64,000 nucleotides of DNA from Spiractinospora alimapuensis (GTDB taxonomy: Bacteria; Actinomycetota; Actinomycetes; Streptosporangiales; Streptosporangiaceae), in the NCBI RefSeq assembly GCF_018437505.1, contig NZ_CP072467.1, positions 3,162,001 through 3,226,000 of the forward strand. Direction: 5' to 3'. The number at the start of each line of letters is the position of its first letter. The first letter of the stretch is position 1. Shown here piece after piece: positions 8,104 to 16,576 of the stretch. Made by a program: the position numbers and the translations under genes. The notes beneath the pieces were generated by a model that was not told where the DNA came from, made no database searches, and was given only the letters and a program-made list of their open reading frames with translations.

Positions 8104-9087
8104 TCAGGAGCCGTCGGAGGACCACACCTCGATCTGGTCCTCGATGTCCCCGGCGTAGGTCGTCACCCGGGTGAGGTACTCCGGGTTCGTCCGGTCCATC
8201 CCCACCCCCCACGCCATGACCCCTACCACCTGGCCGTCCAGGACGAGCGGCCCACCGCTGTCGGTTCCCCCCACCCGCAGCGCGGTTTCGTCGACCCCCG
8301 CGCACAGGTAGGAGTCCGGGTCGTAGCCGACCCCCCACAGCGCGAGCGGTGCGGGACTCACCGTGGAGTTCATGCGCTCCCGGCAGGTCTCGTCCTCGAC
8401 GATGGGGGCCGGTTGCTGCCAAAGCACCGGGGCGTCGTCGGGTGCGACGCGATACCCGAACAGGACGCCCTGCTCCCCCTCGGTCGAGGGGACATCATCG
8501 CCGTTGGCGAGGGGGATGGTCTCGTGGGGCAGCTCCTCTTCGAGGAGGACGAGACCGATGTCCGCCTTGGGCCACTGGAGACGCTGTACCAGGCCGCGGA
8601 GGGGGTAGTTGGAGTCGTCCTCGGCCCGGTCCGGGTGGGCCCAGGTGTCCGCCACCCCGAAGATCTCGCCGTCTTCGGTTCGCAGGTCGGAGCGACCCAC
8701 GATGACCTCCATCCCTTCAGGGGCGGTGTGTCCCAGGCAGTGGCCCGCGGTCACGACGACGTCGGGTTCCACCAGGGCCCCCATGCACCCCTTCGCGCTC
8801 GGGGCGTCGTCGGGAGCACCCTCCGGATAACCGATGGCGACCACCCAGGGGTACTCCTCCGTCGTCACCGCTCCCGCTCCCGGAGGGGCGTCGGGGGCCG
8901 GACGGGTGAGCGCCCAGCCCCACCAGGCGAGCCACAGGAGGCTGGGCACCAGGATGATGGCGATGAGGGTCCACACCCAGCGACGGAGTCGTCGTCGCGG
9001 TGCCCGCACCGAGCCGACCGCCGTGTCGTCGTCAGCCCCAGGCGTGTTGTCCTCGGTGTCACGGCCCGTGGCGCCGTTGCCGGCCAT
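8104..9087 (-). CDS. Membrane-anchored trypsin-like serine protease (paralogue 2)
   Basis: 327 aa. An acidic cytoplasmic tail and RRRLRRW stop-transfer precede one membrane segment (about residues 37-60), then an exported S1 protease domain. Triad: His116 in TAGHC, Asp176 in KADIGLVLLEEE, Ser277 in GTDSGGP. Two cysteine pairs typical of the fold are visible. It is a tandem copy of the next protease: both share DYPW/EYPW, PSAKGC.GAL.P, LLEEELP and the DETC stretch. The gap is 109 bp and transcription is probably shared. ATG 9087 has only a weak ribosome site. Confidence 0.85.
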   Translation of the reverse strand: MAGNGATGRDTEDNTPGADDDTAVGSVRAPRRRLRRWVWTLIAIILVPSLLWLAWWGWALTRPAPDAPPGAGAVTTEEYPWVVAIGYPEGAPDDAPSAKGCMGALVEPDVVVTAGHCLGHTAPEGMEVIVGRSDLRTEDGEIFGVADTWAHPDRAEDDSNYPLRGLVQRLQWPKADIGLVLLEEELPHETIPLANGDDVPSTEGEQGVLFGYRVAPDDAPVLWQQPAPIVEDETCRERMNSTVSPAPLALWGVGYDPDSYLCAGVDETALRVGGTDSGGPLVLDGQVVGVMAWGVGMDRTNPEYLTRVTTYAGDIEDQIEVWSSDGS

Positions 9088-9196
9088 CGTGTACCCGCTT
9101 TCGTTCGTCGCACGCCGGCACCGCCCCTGGGACGGTGTCGGTCGTCCGGTGGTGATGTCGTGACGTGATTCGCTCGGACGCTCGGCGAGCGGGGGG

Positions 9197-10117
9197 CTAG
9201 GGCAGGCTGGTGGCTCCGGCGGACGACGCGTCGACTCGCTCCTGGATGTCCTCCGCGTAGGTCGAGACGCGGGTGAAGTAGCTGGGGAGCGAGAAGTCGG
9301 CACCAGCGCCGAACGCCGCGACACCGACGAGTTCTCCGTCGACGACGAGGGGCGATCCGCTGTCGCTGCCCCGCAGGAGGGTCCGCCCGTCGCTCGCGCA
9401 GAGGTAGGCGTCGTTGTCGTAGTAGGCCCCGTGCCACTGCGGCAGAATCATCCGCCGGGCGCTGTCCGCCCGCTCCTGGCAGGTTTCATCATCCACCACC
9501 GTGGACCACTGTCGCCACAGACGTGGCTCGTCGTCCGGCGAGAGCCGGTAGCCCAGCAGGCTCGTCGGCTCTCCTTCCGGCGAGTCAGCGTCCGCCGCCG
9601 CGAGGGGAAGCGGCTCGTTGGGGAGCTCCTCCTCGAGCACGAGGACGGCGATGTCCGCGGGCGCGAGTTCCACCGCCTGATACGTGCCCCGCAGCGCGAA
9701 GCCCGGGTCGAAGTTCATGAAGTCGGGGTGGCCCCACAGCGCGGAGACACCGACCGACACCCCCGAGCCCTCGTCCTCGAGGTCGTCCCGGTCCGCGACC
9801 ACCTCGAGACCGCTGGGGTTGGACCGACCCACGCAGTGGGCGGCGGTCACCACCGCGTGCGGCGCCACCAGGGCGCCGACGCACCCCTTGGCGCTCGGCT
9901 TGTCCGGGTACTGCTCCGGGTAGGAGATCGCCACGAGCCAGGGGTAGTCCTCGGTGGACGCGGCCGCGTGCTCATCCGAGGGCGGCGCGGGGAAGTCCAG
10001 GTTGTACTCCCACACCACGAACGGCGCGTACAACACCAGCGGCGCCAGCAGGATCCCGCCGACTCGCAGAACCCACCGCCGCCCACGCCGGGGCGCCCGG
10101 GTGCCGCCGTCCGACAT
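9197..10117 (-). CDS. Membrane-anchored trypsin-like serine protease (paralogue 1)
   Basis: 306 aa. A basic N-terminus (RAPRRGRRW) precedes one membrane helix (about 17-38) and an exported S1 domain. Triad: His94 in TAAHC, Asp155 in PADIAVLVLEEE, Ser253 in GSDSGSP. The normal GDSGGP is altered so that Ser255 replaces the second glycine, which may alter the oxyanion region but leaves the triad. ATG 10117 has a good GGAGG. It leads the tandem pair; expected role is extracellular proteolysis at the membrane surface. Confidence 0.85.
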   Translation of the reverse strand: MSDGGTRAPRRGRRWVLRVGGILLAPLVLYAPFVVWEYNLDFPAPPSDEHAAASTEDYPWLVAISYPEQYPDKPSAKGCVGALVAPHAVVTAAHCVGRSNPSGLEVVADRDDLEDEGSGVSVGVSALWGHPDFMNFDPGFALRGTYQAVELAPADIAVLVLEEELPNEPLPLAAADADSPEGEPTSLLGYRLSPDDEPRLWRQWSTVVDDETCQERADSARRMILPQWHGAYYDNDAYLCASDGRTLLRGSDSGSPLVVDGELVGVAAFGAGADFSLPSYFTRVSTYAEDIQERVDASSAGATSLP

Positions 10118-10537
10118 CGCCCACCTCCTTCTCGTCCACGCGTCGACGTTCGGTGAGCAGAGTAGAACAGAAAGTGGAGGGGATGCCCGTTTCCGACCGA
10201 ATCCGACGCCCTGACGTCGGCGGAGGACACGTCGATTAACCCACCCGACCTAGCCCGAAGGACATAGGCCCGATCACGGGGGTCGCGCCACGCCGTTGAG
10301 TGATCGCCGGCCACACGCGGATCGGTGACGCCGCCCCTCTCGTTCCGGTCCCCAACGATTCCGGGTGGAATGGTTGACCGAAACCCACCGGCTCTTCTCC
10401 TCCGGCCCGGCACTCCACCGCCGTCATCCTCGAACGCCTCGGTGGGCGACCGATGAGTTTGGGACCCGTCGATTGTCTGACCAGTCAGCGCGCGGTTTGC
10501 CGCCTCGCCACGGCCCCAACGGAAAGGTCCGTCCACC
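10118..10537. other. Divergent intergenic region with a short dyad
   Basis: 420 bp between the protease pair and the flavin-oxidase-like gene. No coding sequence is convincing. The only clear element is CTGAC-CA-GTCAG at 10477-10488, about 50 bp before the ATG at 10538, a TetR-operator-like dyad. A distant TetR (12588-13181) lies on the other strand; linkage is speculative. Confidence 0.4.
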
Positions 10538-11077
10538 ATGCCCTCGTCGTCTCCCGCCGCGGAGCCCTACGACGCTCTCCCCTCGGCCCCAGACGCGGAC
10601 ACGGCGGGCGAGACCTGGGCGCGCGGCCTCTCCGACCTGGAGTCCGCGCACACCTACTGGCTGTCCACGCTTCGCGCGGACGGGCCCGCTCCGCACACAG
10701 TGCCGCTGCTCGCGGTCGTGGTCGGGGGAAGGGTCCATTTCAGTGCCAGTGCGACCTCCCGCAAGGCACGCAACCTCCAACGGAGTGCCGCCTGCACCCT
10801 GGCGGCCAGCGGAGGGTCACTCGACCTGGTCCTCGAGGGCACCGCCGTACCGACCACCGACCCGGGCCGGCTGTCCGCGGTCGCGGCGGCCTACGCCGAG
10901 AAGTACGGCTGGGCACCGGAGGCGCGCGACGGCGCTCTCTGGGCGGAGGGCGCACCGACGGCCGGACCCCCTCCGTACCATGTGTACGAGATCCGTCCGG
11001 AACGGGCGTTCGGCTTCCCCACGGTCGACGACGCGCGTCCCACCCGATGGCGCTTCCCCGACGAACACGACGCCTGA
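10538..11077 (+). CDS. Pyridoxamine 5'-phosphate oxidase-like FMN-binding protein
   Basis: 179 aa with the split-barrel flavin fold pattern: a strand containing TYWLSTLRADGPAPHTVPLLAVV, then VHFSASATSRKARNLQRS, where the SRKARNL segment matches the phosphate-contact region of F420/FMN split-barrel proteins. Actinomycetes hold many such F420H2- or FMN-dependent reductases; the exact cofactor cannot be read. ATG 10538 has GGAAAGG upstream. It converges on the FUSC transporter gene, with a hairpin between them. Confidence 0.75.
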   Translation: MPSSSPAAEPYDALPSAPDADTAGETWARGLSDLESAHTYWLSTLRADGPAPHTVPLLAVVVGGRVHFSASATSRKARNLQRSAACTLAASGGSLDLVLEGTAVPTTDPGRLSAVAAAYAEKYGWAPEARDGALWAEGAPTAGPPPYHVYEIRPERAFGFPTVDDARPTRWRFPDEHDA

Positions 11078-11082
11078 GATCG

Positions 11083-11115
11083 GTGGTGGTGGACCGCGGG
11101 GGCGTTCACCACCAC
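11083..11115. terminator. Bidirectional hairpin terminator
   Basis: GTGGTGGTG (11083-11091) pairs perfectly with CACCACCAC (11107-11115) across a 15-nt loop. It sits between convergent genes; there is no U-tract, as is common in actinomycetes. Confidence 0.55.
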
Positions 11116-11129
11116 GAACCTCAGGACGG

Positions 11130-12422
11130 TCACGACTCCTGCTCGCCCTGCTCGCCCTGGGGTCCGTCGGGACCACATGCCCCGACCGCGTCACCGGTCG
11201 CCCGGAGTTCCTCGACCAGGCGGGCGGCATCGACGACCAGGATCTCGTACCCGCCGGAGCCCGTCCCGGATGGATCAGCGTCCGCCTCACGCCCCTCGGG
11301 CCGGAGATGGCCGTAGCGCTCCTCCGCCTCCTGGATCCACTCGCGCATCGCCGACTGCTGCTCGGTCAGCTCCTCCTCCTGGAGGTTCGCGAGCACCCCC
11401 AAGGCCTCTCCGACCGCCCCCAGGAACCGGCCGTATGAGTACAGGAACCGGGTGTCACCGGAGTGTGGTGCGGTCCCCTCCTCCGACTTCTCCGTCTCCT
11501 CCGAGGACGTGTCCTTCTCGGACCCACCCAACCGCCTGAGGTCATCGGCCACCGCCGTCACCTGGCGTGACAGTCGCTCCAGGGCGTCCAGCAGCGCCGA
11601 GTACCCCTCGAAGGACCGAACGGAGGACCGGCGAATCACGTGTCGGGGGTTGTAGAAGACGCTCTCCCACGCCGTCTGCACCGACGACCGGGCCTGGCTG
11701 ATCGTGGCGCCCAGGTGAACGGCGCGGGAGTGCCACTGGTCGGTGCGCTCGTTTTCCAGGGTCGCGTCGCGCACCGCCGGCGCCATGTCCTGGAAGATGG
11801 CGGCCAGGCCGCTCCCGACCGCACGGACGCCGTACTCGGCGCTTCGGTACCGCAGTGGGGGGAATACCAGCAGGTTGACCAGGACGCCGGCGCCGCAGCC
11901 CACGATCACCAGCAGGACGATCTGGCCGAGCTGCAGGTATCCCTGGATCTGGTCGGTGGCGGCGACGTACGTGGAGAACGCGAAGAACGCCGCCGTCGAC
12001 ACCTGCGATCGTTGCGCTCCGAGGTGGGGCAGCCGGCTGAGCACCAGGGCGACCAGGGCGACGAGCACGAACGACACCAGGTCCGGCCCCACCACCAACA
12101 CGATGAGGCCCTGAACCGCCACGCCGGCGGTCACCGCACCGAAGTAGCGCAACGACTGCACGACCGACTGGTACACCGTCACCTGGAGCATCAGGATGGC
12201 GGAGAACGGGGCGAACGCCGGGGACTGCGCGTCCATTCCGTTGTAGGCGATCACCCACGCGATCGAGGCGGCCAGGGTTCCCTTGCCGACGAACAGCAGA
12301 GTGTCCCGCTCGTGCCCCGCCGTCGCCGCGGCGCGTCGCCACCACTGGCGGATCCGCGCGATTCGCCCCCTGTCCCGGGGTTGGTTCTCGGAGAGTTGCT
12401 CGCTCTCGCCCCGCTGCGCCAT
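11130..12422 (-). CDS. FUSC/aromatic acid exporter (ArAE)-family membrane protein
   Basis: 430 aa. Residues about 40-190 contain six hydrophobic segments in the FUSC arrangement (GKGTLAASIAWVIAY ... PFSAILMLQVTVYQSVVQSL). The C-terminal 220 residues form a soluble, helix-rich cytoplasmic region with an acidic linker near residues 320-345. The family exports aromatic acids or amphipathic compounds. ATG 12422 follows GGGGGAG. The TetR gene 165 bp upstream on the same strand probably represses it, making this an efflux pair. Confidence 0.8.
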   Translation of the reverse strand: MAQRGESEQLSENQPRDRGRIARIRQWWRRAAATAGHERDTLLFVGKGTLAASIAWVIAYNGMDAQSPAFAPFSAILMLQVTVYQSVVQSLRYFGAVTAGVAVQGLIVLVVGPDLVSFVLVALVALVLSRLPHLGAQRSQVSTAAFFAFSTYVAATDQIQGYLQLGQIVLLVIVGCGAGVLVNLLVFPPLRYRSAEYGVRAVGSGLAAIFQDMAPAVRDATLENERTDQWHSRAVHLGATISQARSSVQTAWESVFYNPRHVIRRSSVRSFEGYSALLDALERLSRQVTAVADDLRRLGGSEKDTSSEETEKSEEGTAPHSGDTRFLYSYGRFLGAVGEALGVLANLQEEELTEQQSAMREWIQEAEERYGHLRPEGREADADPSGTGSGGYEILVVDAARLVEELRATGDAVGACGPDGPQGEQGEQES

Positions 12423-12587
12423 CGTGCTCCCCCGCGATGCTGTCCGTAGCCGAGCCCAGCCAGGTCCCACCGTGTCGCCGTGCGACGATCGGTCGCGCGG
12501 CCACTGGCCCGGCCCCCTGTCCTTGTGTTGTCCCCGCTGCGTACGACGCCACGCGACGGCACCGAACCACGCCACGTCGCGCAGGCG

Positions 12588-13181
12588 TCAGGAGAGGGCG
12601 CGCATCCAAAGGTCGACCACCTGCCGAACGCGGGTGTCGCGTTCGGCGTCGGAGGCGGGAAGCACCGAGCCCGCCACCTGGGCGCTCATCCCCTGGACGA
12701 TCAGCAGGGAGGTGGCGTCCGGGTCGTCCATGACCACCCCCACGCGCCAGAGCTCACCAGTTAGCCGTCGGGCCGTGCGCCGTTGGGTGTCGCGAAGCAG
12801 GGCGAGGAGCTCCGGGGTGCGCGGGGAGCGTTCGAAGAGCTCACGGAACAGGTCGGGGCGCCGGGCGTCCACGATGAACCGGACCAGCTCCCAGAGGAGG
12901 GTCTCCAGCGTGGACCGTTCCTCGGCCAACCGGTGGAACGTGGCCGAGACACGAGCCTCGGCGTCGTGAAGGTACTGCTCCGCCAGCGCCGCGACCAGGG
13001 CTTCCTTGTTCGGAAAGTACTGGTACAGCGAGCCGATGGACACCCCGGCCCGTGCGGCGATCCTGTTCGTGGTGGTCGCTGAGTAGCCGTCCCGCTCGAA
13101 GACCTGCGCCGCCGCCTCGAGAAGCACGGCGACGGTCTCGCGGGATCGCTCCTGCTGCGGCTGCTTACGTGATGTGGCCAT
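12588..13181 (-). CDS. TetR-family transcriptional repressor
   Basis: 197 aa. The TetR helix-turn-helix lies at about residues 14-62 (AAAQVFERDGYSATTTNRIA, then GVSIGSLYQYFPNKEALV), followed by an all-helical ligand domain. ATG 13181 follows GGGGG. It precedes the FUSC exporter on the same strand and is its most probable regulator, with auto-repression expected. Confidence 0.88.
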   Translation of the reverse strand: MATSRKQPQQERSRETVAVLLEAAAQVFERDGYSATTTNRIAARAGVSIGSLYQYFPNKEALVAALAEQYLHDAEARVSATFHRLAEERSTLETLLWELVRFIVDARRPDLFRELFERSPRTPELLALLRDTQRRTARRLTGELWRVGVVMDDPDATSLLIVQGMSAQVAGSVLPASDAERDTRVRQVVDLWMRALS

Positions 13182-13275
13182 CGTGCCCCCGTGCGTGTTG
13201 GCGCATGAGTGTACTGCGCCGGCGGGCGCCCCGATCAGCGCGACGCACGGTCGTCGTCCCGCGGACGGCGCGCGT

Positions 13276-13698
13276 TCACTCGTCGGCGCGTGCGTCGTAC
13301 TCGACGCGGGCCTCCGCGATCGCGACGCGGTTGCGCTCGGCCCACGAGGTCAGGCTGGCGAGCGACTCGTAGAGGTCCTCGGCGATCGGGGTGAGGGTGT
13401 ACTCCACCTTCGGCGGGACCACGGGGTAGACGGTACGGCGGATGAGGCCGTCACGTTCCAGGTTGCGCAGGGTCAGGGTGAGCATTCGCCGGCTGATCCC
13501 CGACACGGCGCGTTCGAGTTCGGTGAACCGGATCGGGCCACGGGCGGCGGCGACCATGATCCCAATGGCCCACTTGCCGCTGACCCGGTCGATGACGTCC
13601 ATCAACGTGCACGCCTCGACGCTGTGATCGTCGTCACGGGCGGCCTGGACCCACGGTGATTCCACCTGTGGGGACACATCGATGTTCCTCTGTGACAT
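13276..13698 (-). CDS. HxlR-family transcriptional regulator
   Basis: 140 aa winged helix protein. ACTLMDVIDRVSGKWAIGIM carries the conserved cysteine near the N-terminus, followed by RFTELERAVSGISRRMLTLTLRNLERDGLI and a beta wing with PPKVEYTLTP. HxlR regulators often sense electrophiles or redox stress and control a divergent gene. ATG 13698 has a perfect GGAGG 7 nt upstream. The divergent MFS exporter starts only 95 bp away, so one regulated promoter region serves both. Confidence 0.9.
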   Translation of the reverse strand: MSQRNIDVSPQVESPWVQAARDDDHSVEACTLMDVIDRVSGKWAIGIMVAAARGPIRFTELERAVSGISRRMLTLTLRNLERDGLIRRTVYPVVPPKVEYTLTPIAEDLYESLASLTSWAERNRVAIAEARVEYDARADE

Positions 13699-13756
13699 CA
13701 ATCTGCCTCCTTACGTTGACCAGCAGTGTCTCTCATCATTGCCTCTGTTACAAAAC

Positions 13757-13771
13757 GTGCCCCGAGGGCAC
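13757..13771. promoter_or_regulatory. 15-bp palindrome in HxlR/MFS divergent region
   Basis: GTGCCC-CGA-GGGCAC, perfect 6-bp arms with a 3-bp centre, 22 bp before the MFS start codon. Its place suggests an operator, probably for the adjacent HxlR protein; it could also be a leader hairpin. Confidence 0.35.
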
Positions 13772-13793
13772 TCGACGGAACGGAGCTTCGCTG

Positions 13794-15257
13794 ATGGGGT
13801 CACCCTCCGCGACCCGGCCGATCGTGGCGGTGACTGGCGTCCTGGCGCTGTGCCACTTCCTCGTGTCGGTCGACTTCAACATCGTCTACATCGCGCTGCC
13901 GGACCTCGGACGGGAGATCGCGTTCCCCGACGGGGGCCTCCAGTGGGTCGTGAGCGCCTTCTCCCTGGGCTTCGGTGGCTTCCTGCTCCTCGGCGGGCGG
14001 ACCACCGACCGGGTGGGGCCCCGCCGGGTGCTCGTGGCGGCGCTGGTGCTGTTCGCCGTCGCCTCCTTCGTCGGCGGCCTCGGAACGACCGCCGGCGCGG
14101 TGATCGCGGCGCGGGCCGGCCAGGGGCTGGCGGCGGCGTTCCTGTTCCCCGCGACGCTGGCGTTGATCGGGCGCGCGTTCGCCGAGGGGCCGGACCGCAA
14201 CCGCGCCATGGCGGTCTGGGGCACGGCGGGCGCCTTCGGGGCGCTCGCGGGCGGCGGGCTCGGCGGTGTCCTGACCAGCACCTTGGGCTGGCGATCCGTG
14301 TTCTTCGCCCTGGTGCCCCTGGCCGTGGTGGCTCTCGCCGGAACGCTGCGGCTGCTTCCGAAGGACACCGCACCCACGTCATCCGCGGGTGCCGGCGGTT
14401 TCGACGTCCCCGGGGCGATTCTCGCCACCTCGGCGTCCCTGTTCGTGGTGTTCGGGCTGGTGCGCGGACCGGAGGCGGGATGGATGTCGGCCCAGGGAAT
14501 CGGGGCGATTGGTGGGGGCCTGGTCCTGTTCGGCGCCTTCCTCCTGGTGGAGTCGCGTTCCCGGGACCCGTTGGTGTCGTTGCGGCTCCTGCGCGGCGGC
14601 GGTCTTCCCATCGCCATGGGGCTGATCTTCCTGGTGATGGGTCCGGTGAACGCGCTGCACTACCTGTACACGACCTACCTGCAGGACGTGCTGCAGTACA
14701 GCGCCCTGGTGGCGGGAGTGGGATTCCTCCCGCAGGGGGCGGTGGCGATGGCGGGTTCGGCGTTGCTGCTGCCGCGGGTGCTGGAGCGGTGGGGCGTGCG
14801 CGGCACCCTGTTCGCCGGCGTCCTCGGGGTGGGGCTCACTTCGGCCGCGTTCGCGATCGGCATGACCGCGGGTGGCTCCTACTGGACCCTGCTCCCGGGC
14901 GTGCTGCTGCTCGGCGTCTCCGCCGGCACGGTGTACCCCGCGATCTTCACCGCCGCCGGCGCCGGAATCGCCCCCGAGAACCAGGGGGTGGCCTCCGCCA
15001 TGACCTCGACCGCGCAACAGATCGGCGCGGCGACAGGTCTCGCCGCACTGCTCGCGGTCTCCAGCCTGGGAGCGGGCATGACGCCCGGCCCCGCGACCGA
15101 GCCCGAGTCGGTGACGGCAGGCCTGCGTCTCGCGGCGTGGGCCGGAGCCGGGGCACTGGTGCTCGGATCGCTGCTGGCGCTGCGGTTCCGGACTCCTGAC
15201 GCCACGGGCACCGATCCGGCAGCGACGTCCGGACGAGAACGGGACGGCGCGGTGTAG
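13794..15257 (+). CDS. MFS drug efflux transporter, DHA2-type (14 TM)
   Basis: 487 aa, strongly hydrophobic with about 14 predicted helices. The signature motif A region GGRTTDRVGPRRVL follows helix 2 and ARAGQGLAAAFLFPATLALI matches the motif C/helix 5 region of drug:H+ antiporters. ATG 13794 was chosen with CGGAG upstream; earlier in-frame sequence overlaps the HxlR gene. The divergent HxlR regulator suggests induction by a toxic or reactive compound. Confidence 0.88.
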   Translation: MGSPSATRPIVAVTGVLALCHFLVSVDFNIVYIALPDLGREIAFPDGGLQWVVSAFSLGFGGFLLLGGRTTDRVGPRRVLVAALVLFAVASFVGGLGTTAGAVIAARAGQGLAAAFLFPATLALIGRAFAEGPDRNRAMAVWGTAGAFGALAGGGLGGVLTSTLGWRSVFFALVPLAVVALAGTLRLLPKDTAPTSSAGAGGFDVPGAILATSASLFVVFGLVRGPEAGWMSAQGIGAIGGGLVLFGAFLLVESRSRDPLVSLRLLRGGGLPIAMGLIFLVMGPVNALHYLYTTYLQDVLQYSALVAGVGFLPQGAVAMAGSALLLPRVLERWGVRGTLFAGVLGVGLTSAAFAIGMTAGGSYWTLLPGVLLLGVSAGTVYPAIFTAAGAGIAPENQGVASAMTSTAQQIGAATGLAALLAVSSLGAGMTPGPATEPESVTAGLRLAAWAGAGALVLGSLLALRFRTPDATGTDPAATSGRERDGAV

Positions 15258-15274
15258 TCGGGTCCGCTGGCTAG

Positions 15275-15315
15275 CGCCCCACCAGCCGTGTCGGGGAGCA
15301 CGCGGCGGTGGGGCG
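15275..15315. terminator. Hairpin between convergent genes
   Basis: CGCCCCACC (15275-15283) pairs with GGTGGGGCG (15307-15315) across a 23-nt loop, between the MFS gene and the DUF1963-like gene. Confidence 0.45.
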
Positions 15316-15317
15316 TC

Positions 15318-16009
15318 TCAACAGGATTGAACGAAGAACACTCCGCGAGTGTAATCGGAGTCGAGGAAGGCGTAGGCGATCCCAGCATCGCCGCAATTGA
15401 TGCCGAAGACCACGCCCGCGGAGTCGATTTGCAGCAGGAGCGGCCAGTCGTCGCCCGGTGGTTCCGCACCTTGGAGCCAGTGCGGGCGCCCCCCAAGCTG
15501 GATCCCTGGGGGCTCATCGTCCGCGTCGTCATCCTCAGTTCCGTCCGCCCAGTCGTCCAGGGCTTCGCCGGACAGGGCGGGTTGGTCGTACGGCGCGATC
15601 TGGACCGCGAGCTCTACCGGCTCCCCCTCCGACCCGTCGCGCCGGTACCCGCGCAGGGTCGGCCCCTGTGGGAGCGGGACGGTCGCGACGCCGAGAGGAG
15701 CACCATCGGGTTGCACGACAACCGCGTACTTCTCCTTGGGCTCATGGCGGTCATGGGAGTCGTAGAAGTCGGGATCGTCCATGAACAGATACGCCAGCCG
15801 CACGTCAGGCCCGGGCAGCCGGACCTGGGCGATGAAACGCATCTGCCGGTTGCCCAGGTAGAGCGGCCACTGGGGCTCGGCGAGCCAAACAGGCTGCCGC
15901 CGAACTTGGTGACCGGGTCGAAGATCCGCGGAGCGTGGCCGACGAACATCTTGGTGTCCACGGACACCGTCGTAACCACGTGGTCTTGGCGCAAGTCCTT
16001 GATCGTCAC
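15318..16009 (-). pseudogene. DUF1963 (YwqG-like) protein, split by a single-base frameshift
   Basis: Two overlapping frames give one protein. From GTG 16009 the first frame reads about 45 residues ending in FDPVTKFGGSLFGSP; from near 15880 the second frame continues EPQWPLYLGNRQMRFIAQV and runs to 15318. Joined, they give the DUF1963 pattern (KFGG...P.W.....MRFI.Q). One missing base near 15876-15886 explains the shift; the second frame alone (ATG 15842, 174 aa) would lack the N-terminal strand. It could be a real lesion or a sequencing error. Function of the family is unknown. Confidence 0.65.
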
Positions 16010-16115
16010 CTAGCGTTCCTCACACGAACCGCCGATAGGACGCGCCAGTGTCGCAGCTCGCGAACCGGGCCATGGGGATCGTGACCTGGTTCGATCACCT
16101 TCCGGATCATGGAGA

Positions 16116-16499
16116 TCAGGTGTGCGCCTCCGCGCGGTCGGACTCGCTGCGCAGGACGCAGAACTCGTTACCCTCCGGATCGGCGAGGATCGCCCAGCCG
16201 GAACCGTCGGGGTGGCGGTGGTCGGCGACGAGGGTCGCGCCCAGGCCGAGCAGGCGCTCCACCTCCCGCTCCCGTGAGGTGTTGGGCGTCAGGCACAGGT
16301 GGACCCGGTTCTTGACCGTCTTTTCCTCAGGTACCTGGTTGAAGTGCAGGACCGGCCCCTCGGTCAGCATCACGTCGATCTCCGGATCACCCGGCCTGTC
16401 CTCCGGATGCAACGGGCGGCCGGTCACCGCGCTCCAGAACCGGCCCAGCGCGTAGGCGTCCGCACAGTCGATGGCCACGTTACGCACCACGGAGAACAT
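16116..16499 (-). CDS. VOC/glyoxalase-fold protein
   Basis: 127 aa, two half-modules of the vicinal-oxygen-chelate fold: NVAIDCADAYALGRFWSAVTG at the N-terminus and WAILADPEGNEFCVL at the C-terminus, as in the glyoxalase_6 group. Substrate unknown; members bind or modify small molecules. ATG 16499 has AGAGGGG upstream. The longer open frame above it is a shadow of the AraC gene. Confidence 0.85.
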   Translation of the reverse strand: MFSVVRNVAIDCADAYALGRFWSAVTGRPLHPEDRPGDPEIDVMLTEGPVLHFNQVPEEKTVKNRVHLCLTPNTSREREVERLLGLGATLVADHRHPDGSGWAILADPEGNEFCVLRSESDRAEAHT

Positions 16500-16576
16500 G
16501 CCGCACACCCCTCTTCGTCCACAGATCGACGGCGTGACCCACTCCGGCGTCACATCGATCACACGTTCGGGACAGC

